Shown piece after piece: positions 14,834 to 23,029 of a stretch of DNA of 29,003 nucleotides (its first letter is position 1; each line of letters begins with the position of its first letter). Location of the stretch: positions 1 to 29,003 of the forward strand of contig UQNW01000030.1 in the NCBI GenBank assembly GCA_900542495.1, given 5' to 3'. Both the position numbers and the translations under genes were made by a program. The notes beneath the pieces are model-generated. The model saw only the letters and a program-made list of their open reading frames with translations, did not search any database and was not told the origin of the DNA. The stretch comes from an uncultured Roseburia sp. (GTDB lineage Bacteria; Bacillota; Clostridia; Lachnospirales; Lachnospiraceae).

Positions 14834-14886
14834 ATAGGGAAAAGAAACCGTGTGGAATTACAGTTTTGTTTTCACACGGTTTTTTA
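14834..14886 (+). ncRNA. Predicted ~50-nt terminated RNA of module A
   Basis: From the predicted start site, about 11 bases lead into AAACCGTGTG (14845-14854), an 18-base loop, CACACGGTTT (14873-14882) and a run of six T. The promoter should therefore mostly yield a ~50-nt RNA, or act as an attenuator with read-through into the methyltransferase gene. No peptide is encoded. Confidence 0.5.
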
Positions 14887-14896
14887 TCAGACGCAG

Positions 14897-14912
14897 GTTA
14901 GACACAACTAAC
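14897..14912. promoter_or_regulatory. GTTAG-N6-CTAAC palindromic operator, site 1
   Basis: A perfect 5-bp inverted repeat around ACACAA, followed by ACAAG. The same arms and spacing occur at 21472-21487 and 23030-23045, each in front of a different operon, which suggests a shared repressor. No regulator for it is visible here. Confidence 0.6.
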
Positions 14913-14950
14913 ACAAGCGGCAATGTATTGATATGGAAGCAGGAAAGTAC

Positions 14951-15751
14951 ATGAAAGAAAAAGTGAATGTGACAGGTGTGCCGGAAACGATGGTACAGAC
15001 TCTATATGCAAGAGCAAAAGAAACAAAAAAGCAAAATGCCAAAATCAAGGATGAGATTGCAGTAGAACTTGTGAAAAAGCTGGACTATGACTTTTCCAAA
15101 GCAGATAAGGATAAAGCCATGAGCTGTGGCGTGATCGCGAGAACGATCGTATTAGACCAGATGGTTCGACAATATCTGGAGAAGCATGAAAATACAGTTG
15201 TTGTAAATATTGCATGTGGACTAGATACCAGATGTTACCGGATGAAGGAAAAATATCTGAGATGGTACAACGTGGATCTGCCGGAGACTATGAAGATAAG
15301 GCGGCAGTTTCTTCCAGAAACAGGTCCGATATATCAGATTGCAAAGTCCGCAATGGATAATTCCTACGTGGACGATATCGATTATCATGGAGAAAATGTT
15401 CTGGTGATAATGGAAGGACTTACGATGTATTTGTGTGAGAAGGACATCAGAAAGATATTTTCTATTATTGAAAAATCATTTCAGAAAGTAACCGTAATGG
15501 TCGAAACCATGTCACCATTTGTTGTGAAACATGTGAAGGAAAAATCCATAGAGGGAAGCAATGCAAAATTCACATGGGGTGTTAAGAATGGAACAGAATT
15601 AAAAAAGATTGTACCGAATTTTTCTATCCTGCATGAAGTCAGTCTGGTTGAGGGAATGAAAGAACTTATGCCGATTTATCATGTGATAGGAAAGATTCCG
15701 ATCGTTCGGAATATCTCAAACAAAATAATAGTTTTAGAGAAACGTGGCTGA
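14951..15751 (+). CDS. LCM-family SAM-dependent methyltransferase
   Basis: 266 residues from the ATG at 14951, preferred over an earlier in-frame ATG because AGGAAAG sits just upstream. It has the leucine carboxyl methyltransferase (PF04072-like) layout: an N-terminal YARAKETK segment, SAM-binding motif VVNIACGLDTRCYR (about 85-97), an acidic motif WYNVDLPE, and VLVIMEGLTMYL as motif IV. Bacterial members typically methylate carboxylates of small molecules or polyketide-type acids; the substrate here is unknown. The downstream alpha/beta hydrolase gene starts 19 bases past its stop. Expression is expected to answer to module A and the GTTAG-N6-CTAAC site. Confidence 0.85.
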   Translation: MKEKVNVTGVPETMVQTLYARAKETKKQNAKIKDEIAVELVKKLDYDFSKADKDKAMSCGVIARTIVLDQMVRQYLEKHENTVVVNIACGLDTRCYRMKEKYLRWYNVDLPETMKIRRQFLPETGPIYQIAKSAMDNSYVDDIDYHGENVLVIMEGLTMYLCEKDIRKIFSIIEKSFQKVTVMVETMSPFVVKHVKEKSIEGSNAKFTWGVKNGTELKKIVPNFSILHEVSLVEGMKELMPIYHVIGKIPIVRNISNKIIVLEKRG

Positions 15752-15770
15752 TAATAAGGAGATGATGCAG

Positions 15771-16721
15771 ATGAAAAAAAGACATTTTGATGTGGAAACA
15801 GATGGATTTTATGGTGCATATTGGAAATGCAAAACAGGCTCAGACTGTGCAATGATCGCCATAATCGGAGATGACTCGGAGGATTATCTGGCGCGTACAT
15901 CCGTGAAATGGCTGCATAAACTCGGTGTGAACGTAATGACGATGTCACCCGGAAAAAAGGATTATGGACATCATAATTATCCGCTGGAACGCATAGAGAA
16001 AGCAATTAATTGGTTAAAAGCACATGGCAATCAGAAGATAGGCATTGTCGGGGCATCTACTACAGGAACACTTGCATTGACTTCCGCTTCTTATTTTGAA
16101 GATATTACATTGACGATCGGTCTGACACCGAGTGATTTTATCTGGCAGGGATTTATGCAGGGCAAAAAAGATGGCTGTAAGGAATGGCCGATCGAGGGAG
16201 AATCTCTATTTTCATATAAAGGTGAACCGCTTCCGTACATGCCGTTCTGCTACAAACATCCGGACTACTGGCATGTGATTGAACAAGAAACCAAACGAAC
16301 CGGTGATATGATCAATTCAAGAAAACTGTTTGATGATTCGGAAACGGCTCACCCAATCACAGAAGACGAGATGATCAAGATTGAAAAAATCCATGGAACA
16401 TTATTGCTGATCGGTGCAGAAGATGATGTGTTGTGGGATACTGCAAAATATATCCGTCGAATGAAGCAGCGCATGAAAGAACATCCACACACATGCAGAC
16501 CAGAGTATGTCATTTATGAACATGGAACTCATTTCGTTTTTCCAGAGAGCATGTTAAAGACAATGCTCCCGGTTGGTTCTGGACTTTTTGTGAAACTGGC
16601 ATTTCAGGAAGCAAGAAAATATCCGCAAGAATGCCGCAGTGCACGCCTTGATATTGACCACCGGGTGAGAAATGTGGTTGCAGAATGGAAGAGTGCAGGA
16701 AGAGACGATGAAAGTAAATAG
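15771..16721 (+). CDS. Alpha/beta hydrolase (BAAT C-terminal-like)
   Basis: 316 residues from the ATG at 15771, which has AAGGAG 9 bases upstream. Core features are a nucleophile elbow GIVGASTTG (Ser96), an acidic residue in GAEDDVLWD (about 218-223) and a catalytic His in YEHGTHFVFPE (about 251-254). The fold resembles the BAAT C-terminal/dienelactone hydrolase group of acyltransferases and thioesterases. The GxSxxG elbow is slightly unusual. It is co-transcribed with the LCM methyltransferase, so the two probably act on the same small acid or its ester/thioester (inference). It converges on the AraC regulator, with 4 bases between stops. Confidence 0.8.
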   Translation: MKKRHFDVETDGFYGAYWKCKTGSDCAMIAIIGDDSEDYLARTSVKWLHKLGVNVMTMSPGKKDYGHHNYPLERIEKAINWLKAHGNQKIGIVGASTTGTLALTSASYFEDITLTIGLTPSDFIWQGFMQGKKDGCKEWPIEGESLFSYKGEPLPYMPFCYKHPDYWHVIEQETKRTGDMINSRKLFDDSETAHPITEDEMIKIEKIHGTLLLIGAEDDVLWDTAKYIRRMKQRMKEHPHTCRPEYVIYEHGTHFVFPESMLKTMLPVGSGLFVKLAFQEARKYPQECRSARLDIDHRVRNVVAEWKSAGRDDESK

Positions 16722-16725
16722 TTTT

Positions 16726-17478
16726 CTATTTTGTAAGTGAAGAAATATATACTGCAGGTGTAACACCATAGTTTTTCTTATAAGATTGTATAAAATGACT
16801 TTCATTACTAAAACTGAGTGTGTAGCTTACTTCTTTTATAGATATCCCGGATGAAAGCATTTTTCGGGATTCCTCCAGCTTTTGATGCAGGATATATTTA
16901 TGGAGGGGGATTCCGGTTTCTTTTTTGAAAGCATATGAAAGGTAATCCCTGGACACATGTAAGGTCTGTGCAATGTTTTCAATTTTGAGACGGTCATGAA
17001 GATGTATGTGAATTAAATGAATGCAGTTATTTATCAGGTGACTATACTCTTGTGGAATGGTGTTCACCTTTACTTTTGTGACGAGTTCAATTGCTTTCTG
17101 GCACAGATAGTCTATACAGGTATCCATTGAGGATAGCTGGTCAATTTCCTGAATATATTTGTCACTTAACTGATACGCCTCACTTTCATCAAGTCCTCCT
17201 AATATAGCATAGTGGATGGAAACTGCTATAGTAGAGACAGCCCAATAATGGATTTCTCTTGACTGGTTATCAGACATATGACCGATGATGAGCCCGGAGT
17301 CAGTGTAGGTTTCAAGGGCAGTTTTGACACCATGGATATCTCCATTCTTAATAGCATTAAAAAGCTGTAGTTCATACAGGAAAGACGTATGTGTCTTTCC
17401 TGTTTCTCTGGCATCGTATATAAAATTCTTTGATGAATCTAAAAATTCATATTTAATAGTTGAATCATTTCCAGACAT
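16726..17478 (-). CDS. AraC-family transcriptional regulator
   Basis: 250 residues. The first ~145 residues are a poorly conserved helical region with no cupin signature visible to me. The C-terminal AraC domain (about 150-248) has two helix-turn-helix units: LKIENIAQTLHVSRDYLSYAFK and ISIKEVSYTLSFSNESHFIQ, ending in the canonical YKKNYGVTPAVYI. It is divergent from the beta-glucosidase/symporter operon. Two copies of a 14-bp element, 21 bp apart, lie between them, which is the usual arrangement for an AraC-type activator of a sugar operon. Confidence 0.88.
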   Translation of the reverse strand: MSGNDSTIKYEFLDSSKNFIYDARETGKTHTSFLYELQLFNAIKNGDIHGVKTALETYTDSGLIIGHMSDNQSREIHYWAVSTIAVSIHYAILGGLDESEAYQLSDKYIQEIDQLSSMDTCIDYLCQKAIELVTKVKVNTIPQEYSHLINNCIHLIHIHLHDRLKIENIAQTLHVSRDYLSYAFKKETGIPLHKYILHQKLEESRKMLSSGISIKEVSYTLSFSNESHFIQSYKKNYGVTPAVYISSLTK

Positions 17479-17508
17479 CTTTTTCCCCTTTCATAAATCT
17501 ATTATATA

Positions 17509-17543
17509 ATAAATTTAATATATAACAATATAAATTTAATATA
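17509..17543. promoter_or_regulatory. Tandem AraC-type operator, 14-bp direct repeats with 21-bp period
   Basis: ATAAATTTAATATA occurs perfectly at 17509-17522 and 17530-17543. The 21-bp period, two helical turns, matches the direct-repeat binding sites of AraC proteins. It lies between the regulator and the GH3 operon. Confidence 0.7.
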
Positions 17544-17603
17544 GATTAATGACAAGAGATGTTAAGTTTGGTATAGAGAAGCAGATTGAAACGGAGGTAT
17601 TAT

Positions 17604-19940
17604 ATGGGGAAAAGTCTGGAAGAGATGTGCCGACTTGTGACGGGGCGTGGAACATGGCATATAGGTGATATACATGTTTCGGATGGACCTCACGGAATAC
17701 GTGCACAGGAAGATGGGGCAAAGAATAATGACAGTTATGAAGCAACCTGTTTTCCAACAGCAAGCAGTGCAGCGTGTTCCTGGAATAAAGAATTGATAGG
17801 AAAAATGGGGGAAGGACTGGCTCAGGAAGCAAAGGCATTGGGGGTGTCTGTGGTGCTTGGACCAGGAGTTAATATGAAGCGTTCTCCCTTGTGTGGCAGG
17901 AATTTTGAATATTATTCAGAGGATCCTTTTCTTACAGGAGAACTGGCATCTTCCTATATTATTGCAATGCAGGAATGTGGCGTGGGAACATCCCTGAAGC
18001 ATTTTGCAGGCAATAGTCAGGAAACACATAGAATGACAAGTAATTCCATGATTGATGAGAGAGCATTGCATGAGATTTATCTGAGAGCTTTCGAGAAAGC
18101 AGTGAAAAAGGCAAAGCCGGCAACCATAATGGCAAGTTATAACTACCTGAATGGATTACCGGCTTGTGAGAATAAACATCTTTTAACCGACATTCTCAGA
18201 AACGACTGGAAATATGAGGGCCTTGTAATGAGTGACTGGGGAGCCTGTGTTGATCTGCCGGAATGCATATCTGCGGGAATGGATGTAGAAATGCCTGACA
18301 GCTGTGGCAATCATTATGATGAAATATGGAATATAGCGGCAACGAATCCCTGTTTTATGAAAAAACTGGAATGCTCTGTTGATAGAATAGAAAGGTTGAA
18401 TGACAGATATAAGAGCAATGTGATACAGAGCAGAGGGAAAAAGAATATTCCGGATCCTATCAGAGAGAAGAATCATAAGCTGGCAGAACAGATAGCGGAA
18501 GAGAGTATTGTACTTCTTAAAAATGATGTTTTCTTTCCATTAGGGGAAATAAAAGAAATACTGATGATTGGAGAATTGGCAGACAAACCGAGAATCCAGG
18601 GCGGTGGAAGCAGTCATATTCATACAACCAGAATTACTTCTTTTATAGAACAGTTTGAAGAATATGGCATAAAAGTCAGATATGCAAGAGGTTATAAAAA
18701 TACTTCTTTTAAAAGAGATGCGAAACTGGAAAAAGAGGCAATAAGGAAAGCTATAGAAGCGAAAGAATATGATATACCGGTATTGTTTTTCGGAGGCTTG
18801 ACGGATATTGCTGAAGGTGAAGGATATGACAGGGAAAGCTTTGACCTTCCGAAAAATCAGATCCTTTTGCTTAAAAAGCTTCTGGAAGTGAACGATAAGA
18901 TAGGATTTCTCTCTTTTGGAGGTTCGCCTTATGACATGGAACTTCCATCAAAATGTAAAGCACTATTACATCTATATCTTGGTGGAGAAGCAGTAGCTGG
19001 CGCCTGTGTAAAGATTATCTTAGGACTTAGCAATCCATCCGGTAAGCTCGCAGAGAGTATTCCGTATAGTGAAAAAGATGTTCCAAGCTATGGATATTTT
19101 GCAAAACAGGAAGGACAAAACAGACATCTGGATGAGGTGGAATATCGTGAAAGTATTTTTGTGGGATACCGGTATTATGATACTTTTCATGTACCTGTCA
19201 GATATTGTTTTGGATATGGATTAAGTTATACGGAGTTTGAGTATGCGGATTTACATATAAAGACAGGCGATGATGAGAAAATCCATATTTCTTTTGAAGT
19301 GAAAAATATTGGATCCATTGCAGGCAGCGAAATTTCGGAGATATATGTGAAAAATCCCGATGCTGATTTTCTCCGGACCAATAAAGAACTGCGAGGTTTT
19401 GCTAAAACATTCTTAAATCCGGGTGAAAGGAAACAGATGGATGTTGTATTGGATGACAGAGCTTTTCAGGTATACCAGAATGGTGAATTTCAGGTCATTG
19501 GTGGTGAGTATGAAATTCAGGTAGGGGCATCTCTTAACGATATCCGATTGACTGGAAAAATGGATATTACAGGGACAGAAATGAATGTTCTCTTAAAAAA
19601 GAGCACAGGTGTACCTCTTTCGGAAACAGATTTTTATTCCATTTATCAGGAAACACGCACACACTTTTCTGATTTAAAGCCAGGGGAATTTACTACAAAA
19701 AATTCACTCAGACAGATGCAGGAATATTCCCGGCTTGTAAGGAGATGGATTAAACTTGGAAAGATTCTTGTAAGACTGATGTATTTTCCAAAATCTCTAA
19801 GAGATCCTGAAGCAAGGATGATGTTGGAAGGCATTCTTGAGGGAAATATTGACAGTGTATGCAACCAGAGTGGCGGCATTATAAAGAAAAAGACAATGAG
19901 CAGAATTGTTGCTTCTGCGAACAGGGGGAAAACAGTATGA
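17604..19940 (+). CDS. Glycoside hydrolase family 3 beta-glucosidase
   Basis: 778 residues from the ATG at 17604 (ACGGAGG RBS 7 bases upstream). The N-terminal GH3 barrel carries VSDGPHGIR, LGPGVNMKRSPLCGRNFEYYSEDP, SLKHFAGN and the nucleophile motif VMSDWGA (Asp211). The C-terminal sandwich carries VLLKND and an acid/base region EGEGYDRESFDLP. A fibronectin III-like domain (about 560-660) and a ~100-residue tail follow. There is no signal peptide, so it is cytoplasmic and likely hydrolyses beta-glucosides brought in by the symporter encoded next. The exact linkage (beta-glucoside or beta-xyloside) cannot be fixed. Codon choice (many AGA) is more A+T-rich than in the left part of the window. 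Confidence 0.9.
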   Translation: MGKSLEEMCRLVTGRGTWHIGDIHVSDGPHGIRAQEDGAKNNDSYEATCFPTASSAACSWNKELIGKMGEGLAQEAKALGVSVVLGPGVNMKRSPLCGRNFEYYSEDPFLTGELASSYIIAMQECGVGTSLKHFAGNSQETHRMTSNSMIDERALHEIYLRAFEKAVKKAKPATIMASYNYLNGLPACENKHLLTDILRNDWKYEGLVMSDWGACVDLPECISAGMDVEMPDSCGNHYDEIWNIAATNPCFMKKLECSVDRIERLNDRYKSNVIQSRGKKNIPDPIREKNHKLAEQIAEESIVLLKNDVFFPLGEIKEILMIGELADKPRIQGGGSSHIHTTRITSFIEQFEEYGIKVRYARGYKNTSFKRDAKLEKEAIRKAIEAKEYDIPVLFFGGLTDIAEGEGYDRESFDLPKNQILLLKKLLEVNDKIGFLSFGGSPYDMELPSKCKALLHLYLGGEAVAGACVKIILGLSNPSGKLAESIPYSEKDVPSYGYFAKQEGQNRHLDEVEYRESIFVGYRYYDTFHVPVRYCFGYGLSYTEFEYADLHIKTGDDEKIHISFEVKNIGSIAGSEISEIYVKNPDADFLRTNKELRGFAKTFLNPGERKQMDVVLDDRAFQVYQNGEFQVIGGEYEIQVGASLNDIRLTGKMDITGTEMNVLLKKSTGVPLSETDFYSIYQETRTHFSDLKPGEFTTKNSLRQMQEYSRLVRRWIKLGKILVRLMYFPKSLRDPEARMMLEGILEGNIDSVCNQSGGIIKKKTMSRIVASANRGKTV

Positions 19941-21379
19941 ACGAAAAATTAGATGCAAGAACAAAATGGAGTTACTGCATTGGTGCGACAGGCCGGGATG
20001 CAGCATATGCATTGGTGAGCATGTATTTGATTCTTTATGTGCAGTATACAATGAATCTGACCAGTGCACAATTTGCTGTAATAAGTGCAGCAATGGTTGT
20101 GTGCATGATATGGGATGCAGTGAATGATCTTCTCATGGGAATCATTATTGAAAATACACATTTTAAAATGGGAAAATTCAAACCGTGGATTTTAATTGGA
20201 TGCATCAGCAATGCGATTGTAATCGTTTGTTTATTTACAATCCGTCCGAGCGGATGGGGATTTGTCTGTTTCTACAGTCTTTTTTATCTTTTGTGGGGGA
20301 TGACTTACACTATGAATGATATTGCATATTGGGGAGTACTGCCTTCGCTGAGTTCAGATCCACACACCAGAGATTCCCTTGTAACCATCATGAGCATTTT
20401 TGTGTGCATCGGTCAGTTCTCTGTAGCCGGTGTAGTACCTGTAGTAATTGCTGGAAATGCTGTAAATGCGTACAGAATAGTTGCAATGATAGTAGCATTG
20501 GCACTTGTCGGATTTCAGATGCTGACAGCATTTGGAATAAGAGAAAAGCCGCGAAAAGAGCAGAACGAGAAATTATCATTAAAGGACATGTATAGGATTT
20601 TTGCAAGAAATGACCAGCTGGTCGCCGCAGGAATTGCTTCTATATTTTTTAACATTACATGCAATATTCTCATTATATTTGGTGTAAACTTCTTTTACAT
20701 AGAATATGGTTATTCAGAAAGTGGAAATCTGGTATTTTATTTTACGGTAATGTATGGACTTGGAATGTTGATTTCACAGGCAAGTTATGCGTCACTTGCT
20801 AGGCATTTTTCAAGAGAAAAGATACTTAGAGTCTGTTTTATTGCTTTACTGGCTGGCTATGCGTCTTTCATGGGATTTGGTTATATATTGCCGAAAAATG
20901 TGATTCTTCTTAATGCGATTGGATTTATCATATTCTTTTTCCAGGGACTTATGAATCTGGCGATCATTGTCATGATCAATAACACGATTGAATATGATGA
21001 AGCCAGATTTCATGAAAGACATGATTCTGTTATATCAGCGGTACGTTCTTTCAGTGTAAAGCTGGCGGGTGGAATCAATCAGGGATTATCAACTTTAGTT
21101 CTTATAATAAGTGGCATATATGCCAGAAGTCAGGCTATCAGTGCATTGGAAATAGAAGTGAACAAAGGCTCTCTTACAAGTGAGAGCGCTTTAGTGGAAG
21201 CAAACAAAGTTATTGCTGAAATTACAGCATCACAGGCATTGCTTTTCAGAGTAGGAATAGTACTCATCCCAGTTTTAGCTTTGATTGCATCCTACATTAT
21301 TATCAGGAAAAAATATCATATTGATGAGGGAGAATATACAAGACTTATCACGCAGAAGCAGAAAACAAAATCTGGTTGA
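19937..21379 (+). CDS. GPH-family (MelB-like) glycoside:cation symporter
   Basis: 480 residues from the ATG that overlaps the GH3 stop (ATGA), with a GGGGG-type RBS. About twelve membrane segments. The N-terminus KWSYCIGATGRDAAYALVS and WDAVNDLLMGIIIENTHFKMGKFKPWI are hallmarks of GPH transporters; the Asp residues in WDAVND fit the cation/sugar site of MelB. Translationally coupled to the glucosidase and divergent from the AraC gene, giving a uptake-and-cleave operon for a beta-glycoside. The last codons and stop lie inside the start of regulatory module B (21367), so the C-terminus was probably set by that junction. Confidence 0.9.
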   Translation: MNEKLDARTKWSYCIGATGRDAAYALVSMYLILYVQYTMNLTSAQFAVISAAMVVCMIWDAVNDLLMGIIIENTHFKMGKFKPWILIGCISNAIVIVCLFTIRPSGWGFVCFYSLFYLLWGMTYTMNDIAYWGVLPSLSSDPHTRDSLVTIMSIFVCIGQFSVAGVVPVVIAGNAVNAYRIVAMIVALALVGFQMLTAFGIREKPRKEQNEKLSLKDMYRIFARNDQLVAAGIASIFFNITCNILIIFGVNFFYIEYGYSESGNLVFYFTVMYGLGMLISQASYASLARHFSREKILRVCFIALLAGYASFMGFGYILPKNVILLNAIGFIIFFFQGLMNLAIIVMINNTIEYDEARFHERHDSVISAVRSFSVKLAGGINQGLSTLVLIISGIYARSQAISALEIEVNKGSLTSESALVEANKVIAEITASQALLFRVGIVLIPVLALIASYIIIRKKYHIDEGEYTRLITQKQKTKSG

Positions 21380-21403
21380 CAAACCAGATTAAAGTGACAT
21401 AAT
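21376..21403 (+). promoter_or_regulatory. Module B promoter overlapped by palindromic operator
   Basis: Consensus TTGACA (21376-21381), a 16-base spacer and CATAAT (21398-21403). The -35 lies across the palindrome centre, as in copy A. Predicted start near 21410. The -35 is stronger than in copy A. Confidence 0.65.
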
Positions 21404-21409
21404 GAATGC

Positions 21410-21461
21410 ATAAGAAAAGAAACCGTGTGGATTTACAGTTTTGTTTTCACACGGTTTTTTA
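21410..21461 (+). ncRNA. Predicted ~50-nt terminated RNA of module B
   Basis: AAACCGTGTG (21420-21429) pairs with CACACGGTTT (21448-21457), followed by T-runs, about 10 bases after the predicted start. The stem is identical to copy A. It is either a short RNA or an attenuator for the genes downstream. Confidence 0.5.
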
Positions 21462-21471
21462 GAAGATACGG

Positions 21472-21487
21472 GTTAGAAGAGACTAAC
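21472..21487. promoter_or_regulatory. GTTAG-N6-CTAAC palindromic operator, site 2
   Basis: Arms identical to sites 1 and 3; the six central bases differ (AAGAGA). It lies after the module B terminator and about 95 bases before the methyltransferase start. Confidence 0.6.
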
Positions 21488-21580
21488 ACAAGTTTTGACC
21501 GCTTATTTGAAATTGAAAAAGAAGACAGATTTCTAGGATAAGATTGATTTATGCTACAGACGTGATTGGAGGAAGAAAGA

Positions 21581-22038
21581 ATGAAAAACGAAGAATACAA
21601 AAAATTGTCAATCAGCGAATTTACAAAAGCAGCTGGAAGATATGAAAGTAACCATGCTGGTATCTACGAAATGTGTAAGAAGGATTATCCGGAGATTCTG
21701 GAAGAATTAGAAAAAGAGCCATTTAATGATTTGACGCAATTATTTGTTCTATGAGTTTCCATCATTATCCGAATCCACAGGCATTTTTTGGCAGTGTGAA
21801 GAGATGTCTTCGTCCAAATGGAAGATTGATACTGAGGGATGTGACCAGTGATAATAAAATATTGATATGGCTGATGAATACATTGGAAATGCCTCTGGCA
21901 AATATATGTGGGCATGGAGATGTCCGGGTTCCAACAAGAGATGTGGTCATGGAATGCTGCAGAAAAGCAGGACTAAAAGTGGAAAAATTTGAAATCCATA
22001 AAGGTATGAGGATGCATTGCGTTGTGAGAAAAGCCTAA
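21581..22038 (+). pseudogene. Class I methyltransferase with SAM-binding core deleted
   Basis: From a good RBS (GGAGGAAG) and the ATG at 21581, the frame gives an N-terminal methyltransferase segment (FTKAAGRYESNHAGIYEMC, then EILEELEKEPFNDL) and stops at 21754. In another frame, from about 21734, FDAIICSMSFHHYPNP resumes the Methyltransf_11 pattern and runs to 22038 (CLRPNGRLILRDV and onward). The expected block from the end of beta-1 through the GxGxG SAM motif to motif IV, roughly 70-80 residues, is missing at the junction, with a frame change. The gene cannot bind SAM. The deletion is probably recent, because both flanks remain well conserved. Confidence 0.8.
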
Positions 22039-22050
22039 AGGAGACCAGCT

Positions 22051-22851
22051 ATGAAATTTTATGAAAGTGGAGATAATCGTAAACCAGTGATATTTTTATT
22101 TCCCGGCACCTGCTGTCTGTATAGCAGTTTTGATCATGTACTGGATGGATTACATTCTTATTTTTACACGGTAACAGTTTCTTATGATGGATTTGATCCA
22201 AACGAGAAAACTGAATTTTATTCGATGGAAGATGAATGTGAAAAAATTGAGCAGGAAATCAGGAAAAAGTATGGCGGGAGAATTAAAGCAGCGTATGGGT
22301 GTTCCCTTGGGGGAAGCTTTGTATCCCTTCTGATCCAGCGGGAAAGAATCCATATAGATCACGGTATCATTGGGAGCAGTGACATGGATGATGCAGGACA
22401 TCTTGTGGCTAAAATTCAGTCATCCATGGTAGTGCCTTTTATGTATAAAATGGTACATACAGGTACTCTTCCAAAATTTATGCAGAAAAAGCTGGATAAG
22501 ACAGACGGTGGCAAAAAAGAATTATATAATGGATTTTTAAATATGTTTGGAATCGGTAAGGGAGGAAGTCCATGGATTACGAAACAGAGTATTTATAATC
22601 AGTTCTATTCTGATCTGGTTACGAAAGTCCAACATGGAATTGATGTGCCTGGAACAACGATTCATGTGTTTTACGCAACCAAGATGGGTGAAAAATACAA
22701 AAAGAGATATTGTACGTATTTCAAAAATCCGGATATCCGGAAGCACAATATGCAGCATGAAGAACTGTTTTGCTGTCATAGTGCAGAGTGGGTGGAAGAA
22801 GTAAGAAAAGCAGTGAAAATGTGTAAATGCTATAAAGAAAAATTCAATTAA
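22051..22851 (+). CDS. Alpha/beta hydrolase, 266 aa
   Basis: 266 residues with a GGAG RBS. An early FLFPGTCCLYSSF oxyanion-type loop precedes the nucleophile elbow AAYGCSLGGSF (Ser85), and a likely catalytic His lies late in the protein (about His243 in LFCCHSAEW). No signal peptide. The family is close to general alpha/beta hydrolases (Abhydrolase_6) and it is not closely similar to the 316-aa hydrolase at 15771. It sits 12 bases after the broken methyltransferase and repeats the methyltransferase-hydrolase pairing of the first operon. Substrate unknown. Confidence 0.78.
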   Translation: MKFYESGDNRKPVIFLFPGTCCLYSSFDHVLDGLHSYFYTVTVSYDGFDPNEKTEFYSMEDECEKIEQEIRKKYGGRIKAAYGCSLGGSFVSLLIQRERIHIDHGIIGSSDMDDAGHLVAKIQSSMVVPFMYKMVHTGTLPKFMQKKLDKTDGGKKELYNGFLNMFGIGKGGSPWITKQSIYNQFYSDLVTKVQHGIDVPGTTIHVFYATKMGEKYKKRYCTYFKNPDIRKHNMQHEELFCCHSAEWVEEVRKAVKMCKCYKEKFN

Positions 22852-22987
22852 GAGAATTTCAAACTGGTGGCTGGGAGCGATTGTGGAATATTGAATTTCC
22901 GGTATAACTGATGCAGGAATTTTGAATAGGTTATATGTGCAGCAGGTTCAGGATTTCTGACTGAGGTTTCAATCAGGTTATAACATC

Positions 22988-23013
22988 AGGTGGCGAATGC
23001 CGGTAAGCCACCT
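22988..23013 (+). terminator. Hairpin terminator/attenuator before the ABC operon
   Basis: AGGTGGC pairs with GCCACCT across a 12-base loop, followed by ATTTTATTAT. Its position just ahead of GTTAG-N6-CTAAC copies the hairpin-then-palindrome order of modules A and B, though the sequence differs. Confidence 0.55.
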
Positions 23014-23029
23014 ATTTTATTATATACAA

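Larger units (their letters stand above)
14791..14917 (+). repeat. Regulatory module copy A (127 bp, repeated at 21367)
   Basis: It aligns over its full length with 21367-21492, with about 16 substitutions and one gap (roughly 87% identity by eye). Order: palindrome ATCTGGTT-N4-AACCAGAT (14794-14813), promoter, terminator hairpin, palindrome GTTAG-N6-CTAAC (14897-14912). Differences cluster in loops and spacers, while both palindromes and the terminator stem are identical. It directly precedes the LCM methyltransferase operon. Confidence 0.85.
21367..21492 (+). repeat. Regulatory module copy B (126 bp, repeat of 14791)
   Basis: Same order as copy A: palindrome ATCTGGTT-N4-AACCAGAT (21370-21389), promoter, terminator, GTTAG-N6-CTAAC (21472-21487) and a trailing ACAAG. 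Its first bases encode the end and stop codon of the sugar symporter. It precedes the broken methyltransferase and the second alpha/beta hydrolase. Confidence 0.85.

Noticed and set aside
14897..14912. Classical DtxR/IdeR box
   Set aside because: Half-sites resemble it, but DtxR boxes have GTTAG and CTAAC one base apart within a longer 19-bp palindrome. Here the spacer is six.
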